From the NCBI GenBank assembly GCA_032717465.1, contig CM064690.1:9810093-9874092 (forward strand): a DNA stretch of 64,000 bases. The letters run 5' to 3'. This DNA is from Coenobita brevimanus (lineage: Eukaryota; Arthropoda; Malacostraca; Decapoda; Coenobitidae). Positions 34,801 to 44,450 of the stretch are shown here, piece by piece. The position numbers and the translations under genes were made by a program. Below the pieces are notes generated by a model, which worked only from the letters and a program-made list of their open reading frames with translations, did not search any database and had not been told where the DNA came from. Within the stretch, counting starts at the first letter, position 1. Each line of letters opens with the position of its first letter.

Positions 34801-35624
34801 TCAGAATCCACATTCTTAGAATTTAACCACTGCTCTAACAGATCTTCTTTGATTTTTGCATACTCAACATGGGATTGCTTATCTTGCTTGTAAGTTGTCC
34901 TAAATTTCACTCTATAAGCTTCAGGAACAAGCTCATAGGCCTTAAGAATCAAGCTCTTAACTACATCATAATTATCAGACTGATCCTGAGGCAAAGATGC
35001 ATAAGTTACTTGAGCTTTACCGGTGAGAACAGTTTGAAGGAGTACTGGCCAATACTCCTTAGGCCAATTAAAACCTGTAGCTACCCTCTCAAACAACTGA
35101 AAATACTTTGTTAAATCAGATTCATTAAAAGGAGGGACAAGTTTAACATTTTTAGCCACATCAAAATCATCAGAGCTAGATGATCCAGTTCCACCTTGTT
35201 TCATGCGATACTCATGGTCTGCCTGAATCCTGGCAAGTTCAACTTGTGCCTGAGCCTGTATCTGTGCCTCCTGAATCCGAACCTGAGATTCCGCCTCCTT
35301 AGCCTGAGACTCAGCCTCCTTAGCACGTGCTTGAAATTCAGCCTCCTTAACACGAGACTCCGCCTCCTTAGCACGAGCCTCCTGCAGGGCTAGCTGTAAC
35401 TTAGCTAATTCAATCCGCATTTGCTCATTTGGAGGAGTTACATTAAACAAGCTTTTATTAATCATGCCAACAATTTGATCTTTAGAATGATGAGAGTGAA
35501 CTGCAATTCCCAATTGTTGAGCAACAAGCTTAAGTTCATTCTTTGTTCTGTTTTCTATATCACACACTGTTTGCACATTTGACAACAAGTCCTTGGCTTC
35601 ATCAAGTGTAGTAATAGTAGACAT
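31794..35624 (-). CDS. Gag-protease-integrase-truncated RT polyprotein
   Basis: The frame is uninterrupted. The start at 35624 (MSTITTLDEAKD) is preferred to an in-frame Met 10 codons earlier; positions below count from that earlier Met. Residues 80-150 form a Lys/Glu/Ala/Gln coiled coil. Residues 225-335 are a capsid-like region resembling the SCAN domain. A CCHC knuckle is at 380-393 (CTYCSKLGHTTERC). Protease has DTGA at 482-485 and LLGND at 550-554. Integrase has the HHCC finger (H710, H717, C747, C750), catalytic D781, D840 and E876, the last two 35 residues apart, and a GPYF motif near 1013. RT starts near 1130 and keeps the first catalytic Asp in FDLLKGYWQ (D1229), but breaks off after SVMPY (1259-1263). 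The YVDD box and RNase H are missing. The frame continues about 20 codons through the polypurine tract and stops inside the LTR. Confidence 0.92.
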   Translation of the reverse strand: MSTITTLDEAKDLLSNVQTVCDIENRTKNELKLVAQQLGIAVHSHHSKDQIVGMINKSLFNVTPPNEQMRIELAKLQLALQEARAKEAESRVKEAEFQARAKEAESQAKEAESQVRIQEAQIQAQAQVELARIQADHEYRMKQGGTGSSSSDDFDVAKNVKLVPPFNESDLTKYFQLFERVATGFNWPKEYWPVLLQTVLTGKAQVTYASLPQDQSDNYDVVKSLILKAYELVPEAYRVKFRTTYKQDKQSHVEYAKIKEDLLEQWLNSKNVDSDFGKFKQMILLEDFKRCIYKDVSLYLDEKRIDNLSDAAVLADEYVLTHKRYSREKGKAESKYVASTQSTGNRKENKDDVSQEVNTSFTSRFQKSKCTYCSKLGHTTERCFRRQRDVNKKESLNIQSIGLVSTLESSQNSLTELTEPALRGNLNSHDGAPLLSSNVGDTLKSSCANFLSDGFVSPLDSNDRKSVQIYRDTGACQSLMLTSVLGSNVNSSDETVILQGVGNNYFSVPLCRVNLESGFVNGSVMVGLVETLPMSGVTFLLGNDIGGSQVCPAPQLSSEPVAASQDCDVPDVFPACAVTRAKSKVTGDLEDNDDDDVILADTFLANLDHSPDEAVPRSVDNLSRQELVELQVADPELKGLANSAYSEEESAGASTCYYVKSGVLMRKWRPPTASADCEWEVVHQVVIPRVCRQDIIRVAHDSSLAGHLGVRKTVARILKHFYWPGIFRDVSWYCKSCHTCQVVGKCNQTEKVAPLVPIPPFEAPFTRVMVDIVGPVPKTSSGFSYVLTMIDMATRYPEAIPLRNISAKNVVKEMLGFFTKFGLPKEVPSDRGSNFMSNVFKQSLKELGITQITSSAYHPQTQGALERYHQTLKSMLKKYCLEHQKDWDKGLPFVVFAARESPNESLGFSPFELLFGHEVRGPLKLLKECWLSEEDDVNLLEYVMKFKERLSTALQLARENLGAAQEKMKTWYDKKSRLRHFQPGDQVLILLPVHGQPLQAKFSGPYFVEKKLSDVNYVIATPDRRKSKQLCHINMLKLYHRRDENNPVCTVAVPPESTSEVLPCSMSLSDSLGKNPDIMNDLQTKLSHLPPKERQEFSALLQEYPQVFCATPGRTTVLMHDVDVGDAKPIKLPPYRVNPVKVPLIQKELGYLLDHKMIEPCQSEWSSPVTLVPKPGGSQKLCIDYRRVNQITKTDTYPLPRVEDCIDKIGKARYISKFDLLKGYWQVPMTERAREISCFVTLGKTFAWSVMPYTDCFRVIRNFLCKFLFSLWGGVT
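31804..31815 (-). promoter_or_regulatory. Polypurine tract
   Basis: On the minus strand TTTGTGGGGAGG lies directly against the 3' LTR start. This is the expected place and composition for the primer of plus-strand DNA synthesis. The same sequence is at 59433-59444 in copy 2. Confidence 0.75.
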
Positions 35625-35689
35625 AATTAATAAGTAACAGTCACAAAATATCAAGCAATATCCTTATGATAATATCCTGAATATCCTGA

Positions 35690-35703
35690 TATGAGGTCGC
35701 CAA
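35690..35703 (-). promoter_or_regulatory. Candidate primer binding site
   Basis: Minus strand TGGCGACCTCATAT begins six bases after the 5' LTR. A TGG start complements a tRNA CCA end. TGGCGACC is similar to sites used by some Ty3/gypsy elements, but the primer tRNA cannot be named here. Confidence 0.55.
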
Positions 35704-35708
35704 ATTTA

Positions 35709-36495
35709 TGTTACGGAACAGAGAAAGATAATGTACACTTTAAGTGAGAATACGAAGAGTCACTACTGTCCCGTAAAGTTCCAGGTTCAAAACAAAAGAG
35801 TTAGGTAAAATTACAAGTTAAAGTTTAATGCACAAACTAACAACAAAACATTCAGGACTCATAAGGATAATGTAATGGCAAATAAACAGGTTAAATATAT
35901 GGTTAACTGCAATAGCCTGTATTAACACGAAATTAGCAAGAGTAAATTTATCTAAGTCAGCCCTGATAAAATGAGATACCAGATAATACTCAGTGAATGC
36001 CAGATAAATAATTACAGATACAAACTATTATCAAAAATGACTGACAAAGAACCCTACATAAATTACAAACTTCACTAGGCCTACAAATTAAACTTATGCT
36101 ATACAGTACAAGAAAAAAATACAACAACAGTTATACTCAAATTACACACAGCTGCTAGATGGTTGGAGACTTCTTGAGCACTCACAATAATAATATCTGT
36201 ACAGGGGAGGACAGAGATGTGAACAAAATGAGGAGCAGATCTAAGTGGCCATGATGCAGAGACTGAGCTCATTATATAGGGGCCAGCAGAGCCTGATACA
36301 ACTTGTAATAAGGACGCGCAAATGAAGCGATGGGGACAAACGGTCGACAATCCCGCACTGAATAACAGAAAGGACGACTTACTCTACTATAACGGTAGAA
36401 GGGGGGGACTGAGGCAGAACACGCTCGTGATCAAACATGCAGCAACTGTGCGTTAAAATTACACAAAGGATGATGAAATCATAGGATATGTAACA
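35709..36495 (-). repeat. 5' LTR of LTR element copy 1
   Basis: 787 bp, nearly identical to the LTR at 31017-31803. Its outer end abuts (TA)n. Confidence 0.93.
36271..36278 (-). promoter_or_regulatory. Candidate TATA box in the 5' LTR
   Basis: Minus strand TATATAAT lies about 220 bp into the LTR in the element's direction. The equivalent is TATATAAT at 59207-59214 in copy 2 and TTTATAAT at 31579-31586 in the 3' LTR. This is inferred from position and sequence only. Confidence 0.4.
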
Positions 36496-36500
36496 ATATA

Positions 36501-36587
<87 letters not shown>

Positions 36588-36829
36588 TCGTGAGACAGAA
36601 GAAACCTCATGGAATCCCAGCTGTCTAAGGGAATGTTCCGAGGGCTTCAATTGACATGCTTAACTATGAAATCGATTTAAAACACTATGAAAGTGATACA
36701 TGTGAGGTATGAGTAGTTTTTCACCTACATATGCTGATTGGACGTGCACGAACACGCGCGCGTGCGTGCGTGCATGTGTGTGTGTCTGTGCGTGTGTGTG
36801 TGTGTGTGTGTGTCTGTGCGAGTGCGTGC

Positions 36830-36917
<88 letters not shown>

Positions 36918-37080
36918 CAGAAAACGTGAGAAAGCAACTATTTTAGCTCAATTTTTCTTTTGTTATATTCAACTACCTCAACAGATGTGTTGAAAGTTTA
37001 CACGAACTTGAAAAAATGATGATATGCTCGTCACGCGCTCAAAAAGTGCACTGTACTTGTACTAGTAATAGTTTGTAGTA
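36496..37080. repeat. Repeat C copy 2, right part
   Basis: After the (TA)n tract (about 36496-36586) the blocks TCTAAGGGAATGTTC, GAAATCGATTTAAAAC, a long (TG)n tract (about 36834-36916) and GCTCGTCACGCGCTCA match the second half of repeat C copy 1 in order. Together with 30640-31016 this shows the LTR element split a repeat C copy. Confidence 0.65.
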
Positions 37081-37245
37081 GTAGTAGTAGCAGGAGCAGG
37101 AGCAGGAGCAGCAGCAGGAGCAGTTGTAGTAGTAGTAGTAGTAGTAGTAGTTGCAACAACAGAAACAGCAGCCAGTAGTAGTACTAGGACTAGTAACAGC
37201 AGCAGCAGCAGTTATAGTAGTTGTATTAGTGGTAATGGTAGTGGT
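37080..37245. repeat. (GTA)n/(GCA)n degenerate microsatellite
   Basis: Trinucleotide repeats with GGAGCA and GCAGCA variants, flanking repeat C as in the other copy. Confidence 0.85.
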
Positions 37246-37261
37246 GGTGATGGCCTGATCT

Positions 37262-37430
37262 AAGGTTCATCCGAACTTGAACCTGGGTTGACTGTAGCCG
37301 TTGTTCTTTCTCTACAGCTTTCCATCCTCTTTTTAGGGGACAGGAAGAGGTCTAAGAGATGCGTCTATAACCGAGCAGCACCAGGTCCAGGTTATATTGG
37401 TGCCACCAGGTGAAGACGTTCCTCTCCAGT
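37262..37430 (+). repeat. Dispersed repeat shared with 23120-23330
   Basis: Shared blocks in the same order as the minus strand at 23120-23330: a TTCA-GAACCTG-like start, TTTAGGGGACAGGAAGAG, TATATTGGTGCCACCA and TGAAGACGTTCCTCTCCAG. Type unknown. Confidence 0.5.
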
Positions 37431-39240
37431 TCTTAAGTACCAAAATGCACACGGACTTTGGACAGGAGCCACCCAGTATGGGCTAACCAAAGTACTGTAC
37501 ACTACTATACAACCATTATCGACCTTTCTCCTCTGATGTCTCACTGTTTCGCCTCTCCCACACATGGACGGGTGAGTGACTCGACACCAACAAAAGCCTG
37601 GCAGGTCAAGTGTCACGTCGGGACAACATCAGCAGGTCATTGTGTCTTAAGTCTGGTGTTCCGGGGCGACACGCGACTAAGCACTTCAAACAGGGGCCGC
37701 AGACAGAAGAGGAAGGGGAGGGGCGGGAACGTTTGAAGGTTGAGAGACAGGAGGGGAGGGTGAAGAGAAGGGGAGGGGTGCAGATGTGCGAGGGCGAACC
37801 TAGAGAAAGGAAGGGACAGAAAAGGGGTGGAGGGGATGCTGAGTGGTAAACAGGGAAGGGGGACGACAGCAGGGGAGGATCGAGAGAAAAAAGGTGACCC
37901 TTGGGAAGGTAAGGTGATGATGGGAGCTTGAATGTGGTGAAAAGAAAGGGAGAAAAGAATGGAAGAGTAAAAGACGGATCGTAGGAGTTCATGCAAGGCA
38001 GGGTGAAAGCAAGGTGCGTAAAGGACAGAACAAACGGAAAAAAAACAAAAGAAAAAAAAGAGGGAGGTAAAGTGTAGTGCTGATGACGGCTTGGAAGAAA
38101 GGGCGAGAGGGAAACAAATAGCAGAACAAAATAAGGCGAGAGTAGAACATAGATCAGGGAAAAACAAGAGTACTAAGCAAGGTGGGATAGCGAAGGAAGA
38201 CAAGGAAGGGAGAAATGTAGAGACTCGAGTATGGCGAGAAAGACGGCGGGGTGAGAGGTGGATCGAAAATAGATGAGAGAGTAATAGTTAACAGCGCATA
38301 AAAAGGACACCACACAGCGCACGGGTAAGGCCCATATTACAGGTGCTATGGTAAGTAACTTAGAACTTCTTCCTTGGCGATTTATTTTCCAAGCTGCACT
38401 TTCACATTATCTTGTACGTTAATGAAATTGTTTTATTACAAGGAGATTTTGCATTAATATCGTAGAATTATTCTGAGGTGTTAAATGCGGAACAATTTGC
38501 TGAGGAAGATGTGTTAGTAATGCCACTTTAATTACGATTCGGAAGGAGAAAGAAAGACTAAATGCAGCACGTGGAAAATGACTTGCGGTCATAAAAATGA
38601 TGAAAGTAAATAGAAGACAGGATTAAAGAAAGATAGGATGAAAAACTGAACACGCACTGTAAGACAGGACAGAAAAGGTGTAAGAGAGATTAGATGTCAA
38701 GATGTAAGTGTAAGATTATGGTGTAAGAATGGATAGGGAATAAAGCAATATAATAGCAAGATAAAGGATAGGACTAAATAGAATGGAAGACAGTAGAGGT
38801 TTTTACAGGATAGGGTAAGGGAAAGAAATTGATTGAGACTGAGAGAAAGGTAAGACAAAGATAAAGGGAAGGACTAAGATGAGGTACGTAAATAACCCAC
38901 ACAGAATTCGTGATTCTTATGAGGCGATCCAATTTTGTACAACTAGAAAGATTTTTCTTAGATTACAGAAGCTTAGGAATACATCAAAACTGAGACCAGG
39001 GAGAAGGGGTAAAAAACAAGACGGAAATAGAATAGCAAATCCACTTTGACAGCGATAGAAAGGACATACATTAAACCTCAAATGAGATTAAGGCCAACAA
39101 GAGAAGGCGAAATGCAAAACGAGATTAAGGAAAAGTGATATTAGGAGGGAGGAGGGAATGAAAGAAGGATTACGGATTTTCCACTGTTTATTTGTACGGT
39201 ACAACAGCTTTAATTTAAGTGTTAAACCGTAAGTTACATG
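37431..39240. other. Unassigned purine-rich sequence
   Basis: 37690-38280 is GA-rich, giving long low-complexity frames on both strands. 38280-39240 shows degenerate AAGAxAGGA-type sequence. I see no gene, RNA or named repeat. Confidence 0.5.
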
Positions 39241-39243
39241 TAT

Positions 39244-39244
<1 letters not shown>

Positions 39245-39295
<51 letters not shown>
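39245..39295. repeat. (GA)n microsatellite
   Basis: About 25 GA units. Confidence 0.95.
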
Positions 39296-39303
<8 letters not shown>

Positions 39304-39379
39304 CTAGAATAGAGTAAAGGGCAAAGTGAGATTTGGCATGAAAATAAGGTGGTCAACAAATATCCCATTGCACCATTAT

Positions 39380-39935
39380 AATAACTATCTAGAAACTCAG
39401 TGTTACAACTTCCTGTAGGTAGAATGAGTAAATGAAAATCAAGTGATAAGAAGCATGACAATAGTACTGTACGGTATAAGGACAGAGTAAGATTAGAATG
39501 GAAGGCACGTATTGCACCTTTGCAGTGATCTTGTTTAAGCTGAATGTTAAACCTGGAATAGAATTTGGAATGAATCAGAGGACAGAAAAGGGATAAAAAG
39601 CAAGAGGGGAGAAATGATGTGGTAAAGGGACACAGTAAGATCAAGAGGGAAAGTTACTACTGCAGTAAATCCATTGCGTCGTTACAACGATCTTGAAGCT
39701 AAATGTCAAACCCTTAGTGGATTTGAGGGATGAGTCAAAGAAGGAAAGAGTGTGTGGGGGGGGGGACATAAAGCAAGGCGAAAATAGGATAATGAGACAA
39801 AGTAAAATTTATAAGGTATGGCAGATGACGGCTATAAACCGAATCAGCTTTTAGAACGAACTTGAAGCTAAATGTTATATCTCGAGCGAAATTACGAGAT
39901 GAATCACCTTAGTCTGAAGGACAGACGAGGATCAA
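39380..39935. repeat. Degenerate tandem array, ~160-170 bp period
   Basis: A block with ATCTTG-AGCT-AATGT-AAAC and GATGAATCA recurs near 39525, 39690 and 39860, with an older unit near 39390. Units share GGACA-AG and AAGCAAG-like stretches. No coding signal. Confidence 0.5.
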
Positions 39936-40033
39936 GGTGAATGAAAAGAGAACAAGGTTGCGATTCAAGCCAAGTTTGTAGTAAGAGGCTGAGTTGTGAG
40001 AGAAGTGGAGCACTGAGTGGACAAGGGTGTAGT

Positions 40034-40246
40034 GAGAGGGAAGGTGATTATTTGACTTAGCAGGGATAAGGGAAGGAGCTGGACGTGAAGGTAAGTGTAA
40101 CTGTGGGTGCTGTGAGGCCAGAGGTTTGGTTTTGTATGGACATAAAAAAAAATGGTAGAAAATTATAAGCACGGATGGAACTGCTGTTGTCATAAGTGAA
40201 AATGAAAGCAGGAATCACCGTGGGTATAAGAGATACGAACAAATAT

Positions 40247-40277
<31 letters not shown>

Positions 40278-40479
40278 AAGGTGATTGTTTGCCTTAGCAG
40301 GGATGAGGGAGAGGCGCTGGACGTGTGAGCAAGGGGTATTTGTCGGTGTTGTTTTGGCAGAGGTTTGGTTGTGTATGGATATAAAAAAAGCTGGTCGAAA
40401 ATTGTAAGGACAGTAGGAAGTGTTACTTTTGTAAGTGAGAGCAAGGATCACTGTGGGTATATTATGTAAGAGCAGGGAT

Positions 40480-40558
<79 letters not shown>

Positions 40559-40640
40559 TGTGTGTGTGTTTGTGTGTGAAGGTTAGTGTCAGCACGGATA
40601 TGTGTGGGTGTTTTAAGTAAGATCAAAGACTAGATTGAAT
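40034..40640. repeat. Two-unit tandem duplication with (TG)n tracts
   Basis: Unit 1 (about 40034-40277) and unit 2 (about 40278-40580) share GAAGGTGATT-TTTG-CTTAGCAGGGAT, GCTGGACGTG, CAGAGGTTTGGTT-TGTATGGA and ATCAC-GTGGGTAT. Each ends in a (TG)n tract. Confidence 0.75.
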
Positions 40641-41642
40641 GTATGTGGGCAGAGTGATAGGTTATTTTGAGGGCATGGGTGAGGGTTGACTCTGTAAGGG
40701 TGGTCATGGGTGTTGTATGTAAGGGCAGAAATGATAATAAGGGTGAGGGTGGAGAATGCTGGTATGGGCAGGGGGTGATATGGGTCTATGTGAGGAACAG
40801 GAAAGACGGGTGGGAGGTGGTGGGGAGACAGGGGAACGTAGAAATATGTATAAGGGATTGCAATAAGGCATAGGTGGGAGATAGGAGCCAGGGTTTAGGA
40901 GAAAGAAAATGGAGCAGGGGAAGGAGACTGAGGACAAAGGGCAGAGGCTGGATAAAGGAGGAAGATGGATAAGACAGAAAGATAATGGTGGGTATGGGGC
41001 TGAGGATAGTGAGGAAAGGAAGGAAGAAGTAGGTAGGGTGTCATGGGGCTATAAAAGGGATATGGGGTTAGAAGGGGAGGCAGAAGGGATAGGAGGGGGA
41101 GGGTACGTGAGGCAGAGTGAGTGGTGGTGACAGGTGTCGGCTTCGTTTTCTTACAGAGTGGCCGAGGCTGAATGTGGGAGGTTATGGAAGGGGAAGGGGT
41201 GGGGGAGGATTGGATAGGGAGTGGAAAGACAGTGGGTTAGGAGAAAGGGAAGAGGGGATGGTAAAGAGAGACAGAGTGGGAAGGGATAAGAAAACACTAA
41301 GGGAAAGATTGGAGAAGGAAAGTGGATAATAATGAAGGAACAGAAAATAAAGGACACATTGTTGAGAAGAGTGGAAAGATAGTGAAGAGTTGAAAGTGTA
41401 GGAAAGGGAAATGAAGGAGACAAAGGGGGAAATAGAGAAGAGAAGGTAGGCAACAGAAAAGGTGGGGAAAAGGGATGGTGATTGGTTTTAAGAGAGAAAA
41501 AAAAAGTGACTGTACTGTAGATAGGGAAAACTTAAAGGAGAAAATGAGAGGGAAAATACCGGTAAGTAGGGGAGGGATTGCTGTGAGGGAAAGAAAAATT
41601 AAGCTGGGAGAGAGGAAAGGTGAATAAATAAAAAAATGTTTG

Positions 41643-41681
<39 letters not shown>

Positions 41682-42329
41682 GATAGATGAGAGGGTAGTA
41701 CATTAAGAAAGGTCAACATGGAGGCGGAAATTTGGAAGGATGGAATAATAGGTCATTCGGCAATTACCGGGGATTGTTTCCAACGCCTTCTTTACACAAG
41801 GTCACACTGATGCTTAACGACAGGTAGGAGGAATACCGCATTTGTTCTGATCTGGAAATGAAACCCTTTTTTTTCAACTCGTTTGATTACCCGCTTTCGC
41901 CAGACTGGAGGGTTAATTTGCCTAGCAACCAACAAGACTCCTTTCTGCGTCTAACCTTAGGTTCTTCGGATTTCATGCAACCCCATTAGAGGTCATTCAT
42001 TGATAGCGACTCAGTTCCATCAAGTGAAACCAAATCATAAATTATGATTATAATAAAATGGCAGTAAAGAACAAAGCATTTATTCGCTTGGCTATAGTAA
42101 AACTTAAATCGTCTGGTGTTATTAGCAATGATAATACTGGAAGTTGGCGGCAGGAATTTATTAGGTTAACAACAGGAAGATTATAATCCTCTGGTGGTAG
42201 CAGGAAAGAAATAGAAATCCCCATACCGGAAACAGTAGCGTCACTCTGCGGGGCGTCTGGAGATTGTGGAAACATAGAGCCATTATTGGTCCACAGATGC
42301 TGTCGAGGTGTCCAGTCAACAGTCACCCA
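40641..42329. other. Unassigned sequence, GA/GT-rich then mixed
   Basis: Purine-rich low complexity to about 41640, a (GA)n tract at 41647-41676, then mixed sequence. A minus-strand frame at 42048-42326 (92 codons) has ordinary composition but no domain I recognise. Confidence 0.4.
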
Positions 42330-42699
42330 GAGAATAGTATCAGCAGTGATACGAGGAAATCAGAACAAAAGATGATATAGTGGCCTGCCGTTCTAACGGA
42401 CCCAGGTTCAAATCCCCGCTGGGGCAGGGAACAGTTTAAGGATTTGAATTTCATTAAATCAAGCTTTACTGATCTACCAGAAGACCCGCCGACATGTCGT
42501 AAAAATACCCCCGCTAATACCAATACACCAGTCCTGTATGAGACAGCCCTAGCATGTATTCAATATGGACATGGGTGTTAGCGCCGAAGTGGTGACATGA
42601 AGAGGTGTATGGTATGTAGGAGGACTGTTGGGCCTTGACAGCAGGCTGTGAAGCCTATGCCCAGAGTCGAACACATAAAAAGAAAGAAAAAAAAAAAAA
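42330..42699 (+). mobile_element. tRNA-derived SINE (SINE-2) with polyA tail
   Basis: A tRNA-like head with TAGTGGCCTGCCGTTCTAAC and the B-box-like GGTTCAAATCC (42405-42415). A body with AAGGATTTGAATTTCATTA and CCGACATGTCGTAAAAATAC follows. The 3' end has GCCTATGCCCAGAGTCGAAC and an A-rich tail (about 42676-42699). The same structure is inverted at 57052-57395. It abuts LINE-E copy 3. Confidence 0.8.
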
Positions 42700-43780
42700 C
42701 ATAGCAAGGGAGTTTGAACAGCAGGGAACGGTGCCACACTCTGTCAAAAGCTTAAGAAATATCAAGGGCTTCTGTATGGGTTTCTCCAAGTTGGTCAATT
42801 GATTTAATGGATGGTACGAGTCAGGAGACTGAGTGTATCAACATTGGATCTTTCGTGGTGAAAACCATACTGTGTATCACGAACTACAGTAAGTTGTTGG
42901 ATTCAAGATGCCAAGTTCTAGTACAGGGACGTTCTGGCTGACTTCATCTAAGGTAGAATTTCTGGCAAATGTACTGGCAAGAATGTTCGCTTTACCAGCC
43001 GGGTTATTTTATAGTGTTATAATCTGTAGATTTTAGTGAGGGAAACGGTTGATGACTTGTTAAAGTTATTACTGAAAAAACTGAAAGTTAAACAAAATAT
43101 TCAATTGTCATTAGGATTATTAGTTTGGATGCTTGGTTGTGAAAAAGTTTGATTTAGCGAGATTTAATACTGCTTTTGCGCGGTTTCTAGCAATTTTAAA
43201 CTGACTGAGGGATTCGGCTCGTTTTTTTCTTTTTTTAAATAAAAGTTATATGCTAAGGACTTGTGGGGAGTCCTATCTTTTTGTGAATTGTTGGCTGGGT
43301 ATCAACAATTCCATACCAGCTTGTATTACTGTAAATCATTAATGTAGGACTGGACAGAACTGATATTAATGGAGCAGAAAGACTGCCATGGAATATCAGC
43401 AACATAATTTCTAAATCCATCCAGGTCTGCCTTATCAAAGCGCCATCTGGTCACTTTGACTGGTTCAGAACGGAGACGTTTGAGGTAACTACAAATGAAG
43501 CTTCGATTAGCTTGTGGTCAGGGGATCCAAGTAGTGACAGTACCTCTATCCTGTATTAATCTGGGTTATTTGTCAGGAATAGGTCCAAGAGGCTGGCACT
43601 GTGGTCAGGATTATCTGGATGTTTGTTTTACCAATTGCGTGTGTTTAAATGATTCTGCAAACAGCTCGCACTCTAGATTAATATTATTAGTCCTGGCAAA
43701 TTGCAATCACCATTCTTCATTATGGACATTAAATTCACTCAGCACGGTAATTTCAGTGGTAAGGGTGAAGTTAAGGTTGT
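42700..43780 (-). pseudogene. LINE-E copy 3: endonuclease and partial RT, internally deleted
   Basis: Minus strand, from the right: an APE-type endonuclease segment with EFNVHNEEW (near 43720), LLDLFLTNNPD and SLLGSPDHKLIEASF (about 43490-43590); a linker with RWRFDKADLDGFRNYV (about 43385-43450); an ILASTFARNSTLDEVSQNV segment (about 42930-42990); then a jump to the RT motif region with DTLSLLTRTIH (about 42810-42860) and a [21 protein letters not shown] with a stop. The fingers part of RT between them is deleted. The RT ends at 42700, where SINE-2 begins. This copy shows that LINE-E has an endonuclease, which copies 1 and 2 lack. Confidence 0.75.
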
Positions 43781-44388
43781 TCCACTGCGTGCATATGGAA
43801 TAAAAAAATGCTGGATTCTAATAAAAAAAAATGGGAGTGATAAACAACAGAGAGATATTTGGTTATTATGTCTGTATAATATGTAATCAAAGTTAGCTGA
43901 AGTGAAGTTCAAGATAGTGTCAACTGCATATTCAGATTTGACATAACAGGTGTCACCATTATTACACAAGAAGAAGAAGAAGAAAAAGAAGAAGATGATG
44001 ATGATAATGATGATGATGATGATGATGATGATGAAATGAACAACAACAACAGCAGTAACCACACTCGGAGGGGTAAGGGAGGAAAGTACCGGTATGCCAT
44101 AATTTTTTACTTTTATATTTACCTCGTTCCTTGGCTAGAGTATTTTGCCTGTTTCACCCTAGCACAGTTTCGAGGGCCCAGGACAGTAACTTGAAAAGTT
44201 AGGCGGGAAGTGAACGCAACACAGCTGTTTCAGTACAACACTGTACCTGTACCACCGAGAGGTGGAGGAGAAGCCCACCCCACTCTCTTCTCCTGAATGC
44301 GTGTGATTGGTGGGCGGTAGGGTGAGACGTGGCGTGAAAAGGTTGGGAAGCAGTATGGTGACCATATGGACTTATTTACCTGAGAGGT

Positions 44389-44422
<34 letters not shown>

Positions 44423-44450
44423 AGTATATATATATATATATATACATATA
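43781..44450. other. Unassigned sequence with GAA/GAT and CT/TA repeats
   Basis: GAAGAA then GATGAT repeats at about 43970-44035; (CT)n at about 44390-44421; a short TA tract at about 44427-44443. Between them is non-repetitive sequence with no domain. Confidence 0.55.

Larger units (their letters stand above)
31017..36495 (-). mobile_element. Gmr1-like Ty3/gypsy LTR retrotransposon, copy 1
   Basis: A 5479-bp minus-strand element with two 787-bp LTRs (31017-31803 and 35709-36495), each beginning and ending TGTTAC/GTAACA. By eye they differ at about ten positions, so insertion was recent. A primer-binding-site candidate and a polypurine tract are next to the LTRs. One long frame encodes Gag, protease, integrase and a truncated RT. 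Integrase before RT is the Gmr1-type order. The element sits inside a (TA)n tract of repeat C, so the short target duplication (TA-rich) cannot be delimited. Confidence 0.92.

Noticed and set aside
31794..35624. A virus-like or domesticated host gene reading of the long frame
   Set aside because: No envelope-like frame is present. Two copies with flanking LTRs and a shared truncated RT point to a retrotransposon, not a single-copy host gene.
31017..36495. CRISPR array or bacterial mobile element
   Set aside because: The LTR structure and eukaryotic retroelement proteins explain the repeats. No short regularly spaced repeats with unique spacers occur anywhere in the window.
37606..38203. Ser/Pro/Leu/Phe-rich frames, also at 57928-58491 and 41297-41719
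   Set aside because: They are low-complexity products of purine-rich DNA with no recognisable protein signature.
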